DNA of 64,000 nucleotides from Escherichia coli (GCF_036503815.1 NZ_AP027764.1:1-64000); one strand, 5' to 3'; shown: positions 21,739-31,041, counted from the stretch's first letter. Numbers and translations are program-made. Notes: a model not told the origin generated them from the sequence alone.

Positions 21739-23060
21739 TGACCAAATTCTCAGTGGTTGTCGCAGGCGGTGGAAGCACCTTTACGCCAGGCATCGTGTTG
21801 ATGTTATTGGCGAATCAGGATCGTTTCCCGCTTCGCGCACTGAAATTTTATGATAACGATGGCGCACGGCAGGAAGTGATTGCCGAAGCCTGTAAAGTTA
21901 TTCTTAAAGAGAAAGCGCCGGACATTGAGTTTAGCTACACCACCGATCCTGAAGTGGCGTTCAGCGACGTTGATTTTGTCATGGCGCACATTCGTGTCGG
22001 CAAATATCCGATGCGCGAACTGGATGAAAAAATACCGCTGCGCCACGGCGTTGTCGGTCAGGAAACTTGCGGACCCGGCGGAATAGCGTACGGCATGCGA
22101 TCTATCGGTGGCGTCCTGGAACTGGTGGATTATATGGAAAAATATTCACCAAATGCCTGGATGCTCAACTACTCCAACCCGGCAGCAATTGTGGCAGAAG
22201 CCACACGTCGTCTGCGCCCGAACGCGAAAATCCTCAACATCTGTGACATGCCAATCGGTATTGAAAGTCGGATGGCGCAAATTGTTGGGCTGCAAGATCG
22301 CAAACAGATGCGCGTGCGCTACTACGGTCTGAACCACTTTGGCTGGTGGACATCAATTGAAGATTTGCAAGGCAACGACCTGATGCCCCAGCTGCGGCAA
22401 TATGTCTCTAAGCACGGTTATGTTCCACCGCAGCAAGATACGCATACCGAAGCGAGCTGGAACGACACCTATGCAAAAGCGCGGGATGTACAGGCACTGG
22501 ACCCGGATACATTGCCGAACACCTATCTGAAATATTATCTCTTCCCGGATTATGTCGTTCAGCATTCCAACCCTGAACATACCCGCGCGAATGAGGTGAT
22601 GGAACATCGCGAGAAACAGGTTTTCGATGCTTGCCGCGCCATTACGGCGGCAGGAAATTCAGCGGCGGGCAAGCTGGAAATTGACGAACATGCGTCATAC
22701 ATCGTCGATCTGGCGGCGGCAATTGCCTTCAACACTCAGGAGCGGATGTTGCTGATTGTGCCTAACAACGGGGCAATTCATAACTTTGATGATGAAGCGA
22801 TGGTCGAGATCCCGTGTCTGGTCGGGCACAACGGACCAGAACCACTGGTGGTCGGCGATATCCCGCAGTTTCAGAAAGGGTTAATGAGTCAGCAAGTGGC
22901 GGTGGAAAAACTGGTCGTGGACGCCTGGGAACAGCGTTCATATCAGCACCTGTGGCAGGCGATTACGTTGTCGAAAACGGTACCGAGCGCCGCGGTCGCC
23001 AAAGCTATTCTGGATGAGTTGCTGGAGGCCAACAAAGCGTACTGGCCAGAGTTACGTTAA
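21738..23060 (+). CDS. glvG: 6-phospho-alpha-glucosidase, GH4 family (intact)
   Basis: A 440-aa NAD+- and Mn2+-dependent glycosidase that hydrolyses 6-phosphorylated alpha-glucosides delivered by the PTS. The N-terminal Rossmann motif VVAGGGSTFTPG binds NAD; the GH4 metal-binding Cys lies in NICDMPIG (Cys169) and the metal His in YYGLNHFGWW. The length is that of active enzymes such as Bacillus GlvA, whereas K-12 glvG is remembered as a truncated pseudogene of about half this size. Its start overlaps the stop of the transporter gene (TAATG), so the two form an operon. It ends 4 bp inside convergent yidL. Confidence 0.92.
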   Translation: MTKFSVVVAGGGSTFTPGIVLMLLANQDRFPLRALKFYDNDGARQEVIAEACKVILKEKAPDIEFSYTTDPEVAFSDVDFVMAHIRVGKYPMRELDEKIPLRHGVVGQETCGPGGIAYGMRSIGGVLELVDYMEKYSPNAWMLNYSNPAAIVAEATRRLRPNAKILNICDMPIGIESRMAQIVGLQDRKQMRVRYYGLNHFGWWTSIEDLQGNDLMPQLRQYVSKHGYVPPQQDTHTEASWNDTYAKARDVQALDPDTLPNTYLKYYLFPDYVVQHSNPEHTRANEVMEHREKQVFDACRAITAAGNSAAGKLEIDEHASYIVDLAAAIAFNTQERMLLIVPNNGAIHNFDDEAMVEIPCLVGHNGPEPLVVGDIPQFQKGLMSQQVAVEKLVVDAWEQRSYQHLWQAITLSKTVPSAAVAKAILDELLEANKAYWPELR

Positions 23061-23950
23061 TTGTGTGGACTGGCATCCGTTGGGTGCTGGTCCGTATTCT
23101 TTAGCACAGCTGACGGCGCATAACCAAATTTATGTTTAAAGGCTTTGCTGAAATGAAAGGAGTCGAAGAAGTTGAGTGTATCAGCGACTTCGCCAACCGA
23201 GTTCCCTTGTTGCTTTAATAGCGATAGCGCCAGATCCAGACGCGCATCGAGGTAATATTCTTTGGGCGTCTTGCCGGTATAGCGTAAAAACAGACGACGC
23301 AACCAGGCTTCGCTACAGGGGATCGTGGCAGCCATATCGGCTACGCTCCAGCGTTGTTGCAGACTGGCATGTAAAGTGGCAATTAGTTTTTCAATTTGCC
23401 GCCGTTGTGGATCTTTTTTACCGTCTGAGTACATAAGACAAATCCACTGATAAATAATTTTCGTCAGAAAAGCGACTGCCAGATTATTTTTTATTGCTTC
23501 TGGTGAAGTAATTAATTCAGCAACTTCGGTGAGTTCCTGATTATAAACTTCACCATTATAAATAACGCTTTGCTGACCGACGGGAATATCCATCATACTG
23601 GTGGGGGTAAATTCCATCCAGTACTGTTCCCAGACTAAACCTTCACAGTGATAAGAGTGAATATCCATTGGCTTTAAAAATATAATACAGTTGCCATGCA
23701 GTGTTATTTGTTCACCATTCTTTAAAATAATTTTCCCACATCCTTGTACGGTATACACCGCAACCCATGAGTTGGCGATAAGCGGTTTCTTCTTGTCCCG
23801 CGGCCAGATCACCCGATAATGCTCGTCGGCGTAGGTATGCCAGAGCGAGATCAGAGAAATTCCGCTGGAGATCACATTTTCGTTAATCAATAAGGGAATA
23901 TTGTACGGAGTTTCGTTTTTTACATCCGAACTTTGCAATTTTCCATTCAT
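23057..23950 (-). CDS. yidL: AraC-family regulator YidL
   Basis: A 297-aa regulator with an N-terminal cupin-like sensor domain (about 25-165, with LLKNGEQITLHGNCIIFLKPMD-type strand pattern) and a C-terminal AraC double helix-turn-helix (about 190-285; signature FDSFHFSKAFKHKFGYAPS). It is divergent from yidK/yidJ across 166 bp, so it probably controls the transporter-sulfatase pair. The start at 23950 (MNGKLQSSD) matches the known protein. Confidence 0.93.
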   Translation of the reverse strand: MNGKLQSSDVKNETPYNIPLLINENVISSGISLISLWHTYADEHYRVIWPRDKKKPLIANSWVAVYTVQGCGKIILKNGEQITLHGNCIIFLKPMDIHSYHCEGLVWEQYWMEFTPTSMMDIPVGQQSVIYNGEVYNQELTEVAELITSPEAIKNNLAVAFLTKIIYQWICLMYSDGKKDPQRRQIEKLIATLHASLQQRWSVADMAATIPCSEAWLRRLFLRYTGKTPKEYYLDARLDLALSLLKQQGNSVGEVADTLNFFDSFHFSKAFKHKFGYAPSAVLKNTDQHPTDASPHN

Positions 23951-24116
23951 TTTAATATCCCTCCGGCGAATTATGCTCACAACCTGAACTTAACAGAAAA
24001 CAATCCGTTCAGGGATACGACGTTTGTATTTTAAGAATCTGACTGCCTGACCCGACGCATTTTACCTCTCCCTATATTCATGCGTCCGGGACATAAACAT
24101 AAATAAGGGCTATGAG

Positions 24117-25832
24117 ATGAATTCGTTACAAATCTTGAGTTTTGTCGGTTTTACGCTGCTGGTGGCGGTCATCACCTGGTGGAAGGTCCGCAAAACAGAT
24201 ACCGGATCGCAACAAGGCTATTTTCTTGCCGGACGTTCACTAAAAGCGCCGGTTATTGCCGCTTCGTTAATGTTAACCAACCTTTCCACGGAACAACTGG
24301 TTGGACTTTCCGGGCAGGCCTACAAAAGCGGCATGTCGGTGATGGGCTGGGAAGTCACTTCTGCGGTGACGCTGATCTTCCTCGCGCTAATCTTTTTACC
24401 GCGCTATCTGAAGCGTGGCATTGCCACCATCCCCGATTTCCTGGAGGAACGTTATGATAAAACGACGCGTATTATCATCGACTTCTGCTTCCTCATTGCC
24501 ACCGGTGTCTGCTTTCTGCCGATTGTTCTCTACTCCGGCGCGTTGGCGCTCAACAGCCTGTTTCACGTCGGGGAATCGTTACAAATTTCCCACGGCGCAG
24601 CGATCTGGCTACTGGTTATTTTGCTTGGCCTGGCGGGAATTTTGTATGCGGTGATCGGCGGACTGCGCGCAATGGCAGTGGCGGACTCCATTAACGGTAT
24701 TGGGCTGGTTATTGGCGGGTTGATGGTGCCGATATTTGGCCTGATCGCGATGGGCAAGGGCAGCTTTATGCAGGGCATTGAGCAACTCACCACCGTTCAC
24801 GCCGAGAAATTAAACTCAGTCGGTGGCCCGACCGATCCCTTGCCGATTGGCGCGGCATTTACCGGTTTGATTCTGGTGAACACCTTTTACTGGTGTACAA
24901 ATCAGGGCATCGTGCAACGCACGCTGGCGTCAAAAAGCCTGGCGGAAGGGCAAAAGGGGGCGCTGTTAACGGCGGTGCTGAAAATGCTCGACCCGCTGGT
25001 ACTGGTGCTGCCAGGGTTGATTGCGTTTCATCTGTATCAGGATTTACCTAAAGCCGACATGGCCTACCCGACGCTGGTCAATAACGTTCTGCCAGTGCCA
25101 CTGGTGGGTTTCTTCGGCGCGGTGTTATTTGGTGCGGTGATCAGTACCTTCAACGGCTTTCTGAATAGCGCCAGTACGTTGTTCAGTATGGGTATTTACC
25201 GGCGCATCATTAACCAGAATGCCGAGCCGCAACAGCTGGTCACCGTTGGGCGCAAATTTGGTTTCTTTATCGCCATCGTTTCGGTGCTGGTCGCGCCGTG
25301 GATCGCCAACGCGCCGCAGGGGCTGTATAGCTGGATGAAACAGCTCAACGGTATTTACAACGTGCCGCTGGTTACCATCATCATTATGGGCTTTTTCTTC
25401 CCGCGCATTCCGGCGCTGGCGGCAAAAGTGGCGATGGGGATTGGCATAATCAGCTACATCACCATCAACTATCTGGTGAAGTTCGACTTCCATTTCCTCT
25501 ATGTGCTGGCCTGTACGTTCTGTATCAACGTGGTAGTGATGCTGGTGATCGGTTTTATCAAACCGCGCGCCACGCCGTTCACCTTCAAAGATGCGTTTGC
25601 GGTGGACATGAAACCGTGGAAAAACGTCAAGATCGCGTCAATTGGTATCCTGTTCGCGATGATTGGCGTCTATGCCGGGCTGGCTGAATTCGGCGGCTAC
25701 GGTACGCGCTGGTTAGCGATGATCAGTTATTTCATCGCTGCCGTAGTGATTGTCTACCTGATTTTTGACAGCTGGCGGCATCGTCACGACCCAGCCGTAA
25801 CCTTTACTCCCGACGCGAAGGATAGCCTATGA
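24117..25832 (+). CDS. yidK: Sodium:solute symporter YidK
   Basis: A 571-aa SSS-family (SGLT-like) transporter with about 14 transmembrane helices. Family-typical segments are MLTNLSTEQLVGLSGQAY near the N-terminus, AVIGGLRAMAVADSINGIG, and the Na+-site region FGAVISTFNGFLNSASTLFSMGIYRR. The closest functional relatives carry sugars such as galactose. It overlaps yidJ by 4 bp (ATGA), so it likely imports a sulfated sugar or its product. Confidence 0.93.
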   Translation: MNSLQILSFVGFTLLVAVITWWKVRKTDTGSQQGYFLAGRSLKAPVIAASLMLTNLSTEQLVGLSGQAYKSGMSVMGWEVTSAVTLIFLALIFLPRYLKRGIATIPDFLEERYDKTTRIIIDFCFLIATGVCFLPIVLYSGALALNSLFHVGESLQISHGAAIWLLVILLGLAGILYAVIGGLRAMAVADSINGIGLVIGGLMVPIFGLIAMGKGSFMQGIEQLTTVHAEKLNSVGGPTDPLPIGAAFTGLILVNTFYWCTNQGIVQRTLASKSLAEGQKGALLTAVLKMLDPLVLVLPGLIAFHLYQDLPKADMAYPTLVNNVLPVPLVGFFGAVLFGAVISTFNGFLNSASTLFSMGIYRRIINQNAEPQQLVTVGRKFGFFIAIVSVLVAPWIANAPQGLYSWMKQLNGIYNVPLVTIIIMGFFFPRIPALAAKVAMGIGIISYITINYLVKFDFHFLYVLACTFCINVVVMLVIGFIKPRATPFTFKDAFAVDMKPWKNVKIASIGILFAMIGVYAGLAEFGGYGTRWLAMISYFIAAVVIVYLIFDSWRHRHDPAVTFTPDAKDSL

Positions 25833-27322
25833 AACGCCCCAATTTTCTGTTCATCATGACCGATACCCAGGCCACCAATATGGTCGGTTGCTATAGCGGT
25901 AAGCCGCTGAATACGCAAAATATTGATAGTCTGGCGGCGGAAAGTATTCGCTTTAATTCCGCCTATACCTGTTCACCGGTTTGTACACCAGCGCGCGCCG
26001 GGCTGTTTACCGGTATCTACGCTAACCAGTCCGGCCCGTGGACCAATAACGTCGCGCCGGGCAAAAACATCTCCACTATGGGACGCTACTTTAAGGATGC
26101 GGGCTATCACACCTGTTACATTGGCAAATGGCATCTCGACGGTCATGACTATTTCGGCACTGGCGAGTGTCCGCCGGAGTGGGACGCTGATTACTGGTTC
26201 GATGGGGCGAACTACCTTAGCGAACTGACGGAAAAAGAGATCAGCCTGTGGCGCAATGGCCTAAACAGTGTTGAGGATTTACAGGCGAACCAGATCGACG
26301 AAACCTTCACCTGGGCGCACCGCATCAGCAATCGGGCGGTAGATTTTCTGCAACAGCCCGCGCGCGCCGAGGAACCCTTCCTGATGGTGGTTTCGTATGA
26401 TGAGCCGCATCACCCGTTCACTTGTCCGGTTGAGTATTTAGAGAAATACGCTGATTTTTACTACGAACTTGGCGAGAAATCACAGGATGACCTGGCGAAC
26501 AAACCGGAACATCACCGCTTATGGGCGCAGGCAATGCCATCGCCAGTCGGTGATGACGGGCTTTATCACCATCCGCTCTATTTTGCCTGCAATGACTTTG
26601 TTGATGACCAAATTGGACGGGTCATCAACGCATTAACGCCAGAGCAGCGTGAAAGTACGTGGGTCATTTATACCTCCGATCACGGCGAAATGATGGGCGC
26701 ACATAAGCTGATCAGTAAAGGAGCCGCGATGTATGACGACATCACCCGTATTCCGCTGATCATCCGTTCACCGCAAGGGGAGCGGCGACAGGTCGATACA
26801 CCTGTCAGCCATATTGACTTACTGCCGACAATGATGGCGCTGGCAGATATTGAAAAACCAGACATTCTGCCAGGGGAAAATATCCTTGCTGTAAAAGAGC
26901 CGCGTGGCGTGATGGTGGAATTTAACCGTTATGAGATTGAGCATGACAGCTTTGGCGGTTTTATTCCGGTGCGTTGCTGGGTGACGGATGATTTTAAACT
27001 GGTGCTAAACCTCTTCACCAGTGATGAACTTTACGATCGCCGTAACGACCCAAATGAAATGCATAACCTGATCGATGATATCCGTTTTGCCGACGTTCGC
27101 AGCAAAATGCATGACGCCTTGCTGGATTACATGGACAAAATTCGCGATCCGTTCCGCAGTTACCAATGGAGTCTGCGTCCGTGGCGTAAAGATGCGCAAC
27201 CGCGCTGGATGGGGGCGTTCCGTCCACGCCCACATGATGGCTATTCGCCGGTAGTACGCGACTATGACACCGGCCTGCCAACACAAGGGGTGAAGGTGGA
27301 AGAGAAAAAACAGAAGTTTTGA
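25829..27322 (+). CDS. yidJ: Cys-type sulfatase YidJ
   Basis: A 497-aa member of the type I sulfatase/alkaline phosphatase superfamily. The maturation signature CTPAR is at residues 52-56; Cys52 would become formylglycine through an anaerobic-type maturase. Metal ligands are in MTDTQATNM and YTSDHGEMMG. No signal peptide is seen, so it is cytosolic, unlike most periplasmic sulfatases, fitting import of a sulfated compound by YidK just upstream (4-bp overlap). The yidF gene downstream looks like part of a sulfatase maturase. Confidence 0.93.
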   Translation: MKRPNFLFIMTDTQATNMVGCYSGKPLNTQNIDSLAAESIRFNSAYTCSPVCTPARAGLFTGIYANQSGPWTNNVAPGKNISTMGRYFKDAGYHTCYIGKWHLDGHDYFGTGECPPEWDADYWFDGANYLSELTEKEISLWRNGLNSVEDLQANQIDETFTWAHRISNRAVDFLQQPARAEEPFLMVVSYDEPHHPFTCPVEYLEKYADFYYELGEKSQDDLANKPEHHRLWAQAMPSPVGDDGLYHHPLYFACNDFVDDQIGRVINALTPEQRESTWVIYTSDHGEMMGAHKLISKGAAMYDDITRIPLIIRSPQGERRQVDTPVSHIDLLPTMMALADIEKPDILPGENILAVKEPRGVMVEFNRYEIEHDSFGGFIPVRCWVTDDFKLVLNLFTSDELYDRRNDPNEMHNLIDDIRFADVRSKMHDALLDYMDKIRDPFRSYQWSLRPWRKDAQPRWMGAFRPRPHDGYSPVVRDYDTGLPTQGVKVEEKKQKF

Positions 27323-27370
27323 CGACAATGCCCGTTGGCGATAACCCAGCGGGCAAAATATTCAGGCTGC

Positions 27371-27820
27371 TTAAACCAGTGAACTGCCGGTCAGGAAAGA
27401 AAAAATCAGGAATATCAGCAGAAGGCTGCAGATGATGCCGATGCCAAAAAGTAAGGTATGGAAAGCCAGCGTCCCGCCGCCAAAAACCAGAGCGCCGCGA
27501 ATGCCCCAGCGATTTTCCTTACGCATACCGCCAATAAATGCGCAAAGTAGCGCGGCAATGGCCAGTGCGATTCCACCTTGATCGAGGATTTTATCGACAT
27601 CTACATCCTCTTTTTTCTCCACGGTGGTAATTTTTTCGCCTTTTATTCCGGCGAGAAGACCTCTTTTAATTTCAGCCGTTTTGTCCGCCACGATGCTTTC
27701 AAGCGTTGGCGGTGGTGCGGAAAAAGGGCCGAATGAAAAGTGGATAATCCCCATCATTAAAGCGATGGCACCGAACAGCATGCCCAATGAACTGATTTTA
27801 TTTTGCGCTATGATACCCAT
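27371..27820 (-). CDS. yidI: Inner-membrane protein YidI
   Basis: A 149-aa protein of unknown function with three to four predicted transmembrane segments (about 12-30, 83-97, 108-125 and 128-145), the first followed by a hydrophilic loop rich in Lys/Glu/Asp (about 45-78). The start at 27820 has the near-perfect ribosome binding site AGGAGG 4 bases upstream. It is divergent from yidH, 107 bp away. Confidence 0.9.
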   Translation of the reverse strand: MGIIAQNKISSLGMLFGAIALMMGIIHFSFGPFSAPPPTLESIVADKTAEIKRGLLAGIKGEKITTVEKKEDVDVDKILDQGGIALAIAALLCAFIGGMRKENRWGIRGALVFGGGTLAFHTLLFGIGIICSLLLIFLIFSFLTGSSLV

Positions 27821-27927
27821 CTGACCTCCTTGTAGCGGATGGCAAAAGCATATCAGGAAACGGGCGGACGAAATTCTTAAAAAAACCGCTAAAGGTAGAG
27901 CGTTAGTGAAATTGCAAAGGAGCAACA

Positions 27928-28275
27928 ATGAAAATTTCCCGCCTCGGAGAAGCGCCCGATTACCGCTTCTCGCTGGCTAATGAGCGTACTTTTTTGGCGT
28001 GGATCCGTACTGCACTAGGATTTCTGGCGGCGGGGGTTGGGCTTGATCAACTTGCGCCAGATTTCGCCACGCCCGTCATTCGCGAACTGCTGGCGTTGTT
28101 GTTGTGTCTGTTTTCCGGCGGGTTAGCGATGTATGGCTACTTGCGCTGGTTACGCAATGAAAAAGCGATGCGTCTGAAAGAGGACCTGCCCTATACCAAC
28201 AGCTTATTAATCATCAGCTTAATATTGATGGTTGTGGCGGTGATCGTTATGGGACTGGTGTTGTATGCCGGATAG
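27928..28275 (+). CDS. yidH: DUF202 membrane protein YidH
   Basis: A 115-aa inner-membrane protein with the DUF202 signature SLANERTFLAWIRTALGFLAAG and three transmembrane helices. The function is unknown; DUF202 domains occur in eukaryotic VTC proteins. AAAGGAG precedes the ATG. Overlaps yidG by 11 bp; both belong to the same small-protein family and the operon yidHGF. Confidence 0.94.
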   Translation: MKISRLGEAPDYRFSLANERTFLAWIRTALGFLAAGVGLDQLAPDFATPVIRELLALLLCLFSGGLAMYGYLRWLRNEKAMRLKEDLPYTNSLLIISLILMVVAVIVMGLVLYAG

Positions 28276-28627
28276 CCGCAAAGCCAGACGCATTGCCGAC
28301 CCAGGGCTGCAGCCGGAGCGTACATCACTGGCGTGGTTTCGTACCATGCTGGGCTACGGCGCGTTGATGGCGTTGGCTATCAAACACAACTGGCACCAGG
28401 CGGGCATGTTATTCTGGATTTCGATTGGCATCCTCGCCATCGTGGCGTTGATCCTCTGGCACTACACCCGTAATCGCAATTTAATGGATGTCACGAATAG
28501 CGATTTTTCTCAATTTCACGTAGTCCGTGACAAATTTTTGATCTCCCTCGCGGTGTTATCTCTCGCAATACTGTTTGCTGTAACGCATATACATCAACTT
28601 ATCGTATTTATTGAGAGAGTCGCATGA
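28265..28627 (+). CDS. yidG: DUF202 membrane protein YidG
   Basis: A 120-aa inner-membrane protein with the DUF202 motif LQPERTSLAWFRTMLGYGAL and three transmembrane helices; a paralogue of YidH directly before it. Starts inside the yidH 3' end and overlaps yidF by 4 bp (ATGA), so the three are translationally coupled. Confidence 0.94.
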   Translation: MPDSRKARRIADPGLQPERTSLAWFRTMLGYGALMALAIKHNWHQAGMLFWISIGILAIVALILWHYTRNRNLMDVTNSDFSQFHVVRDKFLISLAVLSLAILFAVTHIHQLIVFIERVA

Positions 28628-29121
28628 CAGGAAGTCAGGTCATTGATGCTGAAGAGGACAGGCATAAACTGGTTGTAGAGTATAAGGATGCTCTGCAACC
28701 TGCCGATTTTTATTACAATTTCAAACAGCGGGGCATCCGCTCCGTACAGCTTATTCCCCATCTTGAATTTGATGACCGGGGCGATCTGACGGCCGCTTCG
28801 GTGACAGCAGAGCTGTGGGGGAAATTTTTAATTGCCCTGTTCGAGTGTTGGGTACGGGCAGATATCAGTCGTATCTCGATTGAGCTTTTTGACGCCACCC
28901 TACAAAAATGGTGTGGCAGCGAAAACCCGCAACCGGGCCGTGGCTGCCAGGCGTGCGACTGGCATCGGCTGTGCCCGCACGCTCGGGAGGAGACGCCAGA
29001 CAACGTGCTTTGTGCGGGCTATCAGGCGTTTTATTCTTACTCCGCGCCGCATATGCGGGTGATGCGTGATCTGATAAAGCAGCATCGTTCTCCCATGGAG
29101 CTGATGACGATGCTGCGGTGA
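28624..29121 (+). CDS. yidF: YidF, resembles the C-terminal part of an anaerobic sulfatase maturase
   Basis: A 165-aa protein annotated in K-12 only as uncharacterised. It resembles, in order, segments of anaerobic sulfatase-maturating enzymes from after their radical-SAM core: GIRSVQLIPHLE (38-49), WGKFLIALFECWVRADI (65-81), SIELFDATLQKWCG (85-98), CQACDWHRLC (108-117), and VLCAGYQAFYSYSAPHMRVM (129-148). Cysteines at 97, 108, 111, 117 and 130 look like remains of the SPASM cluster sites. The radical-SAM CxxxCxxC core and the central auxiliary-cluster segment are absent. It lies downstream of Cys-type sulfatase yidJ, so it may be a decayed or repurposed maturase. The family comparison is from memory. 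Confidence 0.8.
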   Translation: MTGSQVIDAEEDRHKLVVEYKDALQPADFYYNFKQRGIRSVQLIPHLEFDDRGDLTAASVTAELWGKFLIALFECWVRADISRISIELFDATLQKWCGSENPQPGRGCQACDWHRLCPHAREETPDNVLCAGYQAFYSYSAPHMRVMRDLIKQHRSPMELMTMLR

Positions 29122-29128
29122 CGTGAGC

Positions 29129-30313
29129 TTAAACGGGCTGCCCCTGATGCGACATCCGCGTCGCCAGCGGTAGCCAGCACAGCACGATCAACAATCCCAT
29201 TAAGGTCATCAACAACCCCAGGCTGCCCTGACCGGTTTGCGGCAACATCGCAGAGAGCGACGCAAGCACGCCGGAACCAATGTTTTGCAGACCGCCGACC
29301 AGCGCGCCAGCCGTGCCCGCCAGGAAGGGGAACGGTTCCATTGCGCCGCTGGTAGCCAGCGGAAACAGCATCCCGGCACCGAAAAAGAACAGCGCGGCGG
29401 GAACGAGCAGCGTCCAGACATTCATCACGCCAAACCAGTCGGGGATCCACATCAGCAAGCCAGCCAGCAGGCAGCAGATAACCGACTGCCACATCAACGT
29501 TGAGAAGCGTTTATTAGGACGTCCGGCAAACCATGCCCCAAAAAATGCCGCCGGAATCGGCAGAATAAACAAAATACTGACCGTCATACTGCTCAGCCCT
29601 AATACCGCACCCATCAGCACGCCGGAGCAGGCTTCAAAGGCGGCAATCCCGGCCAGACCGCCAATCAGCATCAGCAAATAACAGTTAAAACCGCTGTTAC
29701 CGAAAAGTGTTTTATAACTGGTAAGCAGGCGCGTGCGCGGTGCATCTACCGGACGCGTTTCCGGCATCCAGCGCGCCATACTGAAGGTCACACCGGCACA
29801 AAGTACCAACAGGAAGAGATAACAGGCGCGCCAGTTCCACATCGTATCCAGCAGACCGCCGATTAACGGTGCGAGCAACGGACTGACGAGAATTCCCATG
29901 TTTAACAGGCTGTTAGCGTGACGCAACTGTGTCCGTTCATATAAATCACGCGGCAATGTACGCGCCATCACGCCGCCTACGCCGGTGCCCATCCCCTGCA
30001 TCGCGCTGGCGGCAATCAACACCGTCAAACTGGAGGTCGTGACCGCGACCAGCGTTGCCAGCATAAAAATGGACATTCCGACGAGGATCACCGGTCGGCG
30101 ACCCACACGGTCGGATATCGGGCCATAAAACAGTTGCGAGACACCGTAAGTCAGCAGATAAGCGCCCATTACGCTTTGCACCGCCCCTTCACGAACGTTG
30201 AGATCGCGCGCCATATCGGCAATAGCTGGAATATAAATGGTTTGCGCCATCTGACCGACGGCCACGAGTAATACCAACATCAATAACAAATTGACGTTTC
30301 TATGCCTTTTCAT
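29129..30313 (-). CDS. emrD: Multidrug efflux transporter EmrD
   Basis: A 394-aa MFS drug:H+ antiporter of the 12-helix family. Family motif A is seen at GPISDRVGRRPVILVG between helices 2 and 3; the structure of E. coli EmrD is known. The start at ATG 30313 (MKRHRNVNLLL) is chosen over an upstream in-frame ATG. Convergent with yidF, 7 bp apart. The 279 bases between its start and the tisB stop contain its promoter region and a REP unit. Confidence 0.97.
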   Translation of the reverse strand: MKRHRNVNLLLMLVLLVAVGQMAQTIYIPAIADMARDLNVREGAVQSVMGAYLLTYGVSQLFYGPISDRVGRRPVILVGMSIFMLATLVAVTTSSLTVLIAASAMQGMGTGVGGVMARTLPRDLYERTQLRHANSLLNMGILVSPLLAPLIGGLLDTMWNWRACYLFLLVLCAGVTFSMARWMPETRPVDAPRTRLLTSYKTLFGNSGFNCYLLMLIGGLAGIAAFEACSGVLMGAVLGLSSMTVSILFILPIPAAFFGAWFAGRPNKRFSTLMWQSVICCLLAGLLMWIPDWFGVMNVWTLLVPAALFFFGAGMLFPLATSGAMEPFPFLAGTAGALVGGLQNIGSGVLASLSAMLPQTGQGSLGLLMTLMGLLIVLCWLPLATRMSHQGQPV

Positions 30314-30487
30314 TATCACGGATGCTTTTATAAAAATAATTAGAATAAGTCACTACGCATTCCCATAAATGCGGGAGAGGAATCTATCACATTGATGAAT
30401 GTTAGCCAGATATACGCCAGGAATGGGGAATTGTTTAGCGGCAGAATATGTAAACAAAAGCGGCAATAAATGTTGCCGGGAGGGATG

Positions 30488-30523
30488 GTAGGTCGGATAA
30501 GATGCGTCAGCATCGCATCCGAC
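30488..30523. repeat. REP-like element between emrD and tisB
   Basis: GTAGGTCGGATAAGATGCG followed by CATCGCATCCGAC forms a REP-type imperfect palindrome with the usual bulge. It lies downstream of tisB and upstream of emrD. Confidence 0.7.
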
Positions 30524-30544
30524 ACCAACCCACACGCTAAATAT

Positions 30545-30575
30545 AAAAGGGGAGCGGTTACCCGCTCCCCTTTGG
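30545..30575 (-). terminator. Terminator of tisAB
   Basis: On the minus strand, AAAGGGGAGCGG / CCGCTCCCCTTTT forms a long GC-rich stem followed by a T-rich tail, starting 17 bases after the tisB stop. Confidence 0.85.
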
Positions 30576-30592
30576 TGCGACTTGAATCTGAA

Positions 30593-30682
30593 TTACTTCA
30601 GGTATTTCAGAACAGCATCAAGCAGTTGCAGTGCTGCAACAATGAGTTTGAGGATAAGAATGGCGATATCCACCAGGCTCAT
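30593..30682 (-). CDS. tisB: SOS-induced membrane toxin TisB
   Basis: A 29-aa hydrophobic helical peptide (starts MSLVDIAILILKL, ends LKYLK) that inserts in the inner membrane, lowers proton motive force and promotes persistence after DNA damage. The sequence is that of E. coli TisB except Ser at position 2 where I remember Asn. It sits in a LexA-controlled transcript (box at 30918-30933) and is silenced by the antisense RNA IstR-1 encoded on the other strand. The ribosome binding site AGGAG is 8-12 bases upstream. Confidence 0.95.
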   Translation of the reverse strand: MSLVDIAILILKLIVAALQLLDAVLKYLK

Positions 30683-30900
30683 ACGCGTCTCCTGTGGTTC
30701 AGGAGCACTGCCAGCTGACGTACCTTTCCGCTGCCTGTTGCCAGCTGTTGTGCACGCGGTATCTCAAGGAGAAACGTTGTGCTGTTGACATAACACAGTG
30801 TGCTCTCGCGGGGTTAAGGCGCTGACGGCACCACCCGTTTCAGCCAGGACTTAGTGCGCCGGGTAACGATGCGGCCCCCGCATAACACATTGCGTACAGT
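30683..30900 (-). promoter_or_regulatory. tisAB mRNA leader with IstR-1 pairing site and tisA ORF
   Basis: The leader between the LexA box and tisB includes a 24-codon GTG-start frame at 30814-30888 (begins with VLCGGRIVTRRTK), matching the tisA leader ORF region. About 100 bases before tisB, the segment 30784-30804 is complementary to the 5' part of IstR-1: the + strand carries GTTGACATAACACAGTGTGC here and GTTGACATAATACAGTGTGC at istR. In K-12 this region is the ribosome standby site blocked by IstR-1. Confidence 0.85.
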
Positions 30901-30917
30901 GATATTATAGAAGTTTA

Positions 30918-30933
30918 CTGTATAAATAAACAG
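30918..30933. promoter_or_regulatory. LexA box controlling tisAB (and possibly IstR-2)
   Basis: CTGTATAAATAAACAG fits CTG-N10-CAG, flanked by further symmetry (TTA...TAA). It lies just upstream of the tisAB transcript, as in K-12, where LexA represses both tisAB and IstR-2. Confidence 0.92.
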
Positions 30934-31041
30934 TAATATTTAGACAAAACGTAAACTGTGATCGATACTCCACTATGTACCAAATACGTCAAAATTCGTG
31001 CCGAAATTGCGCGTTCTGCGCGGAACACGTATACTTTCAGT

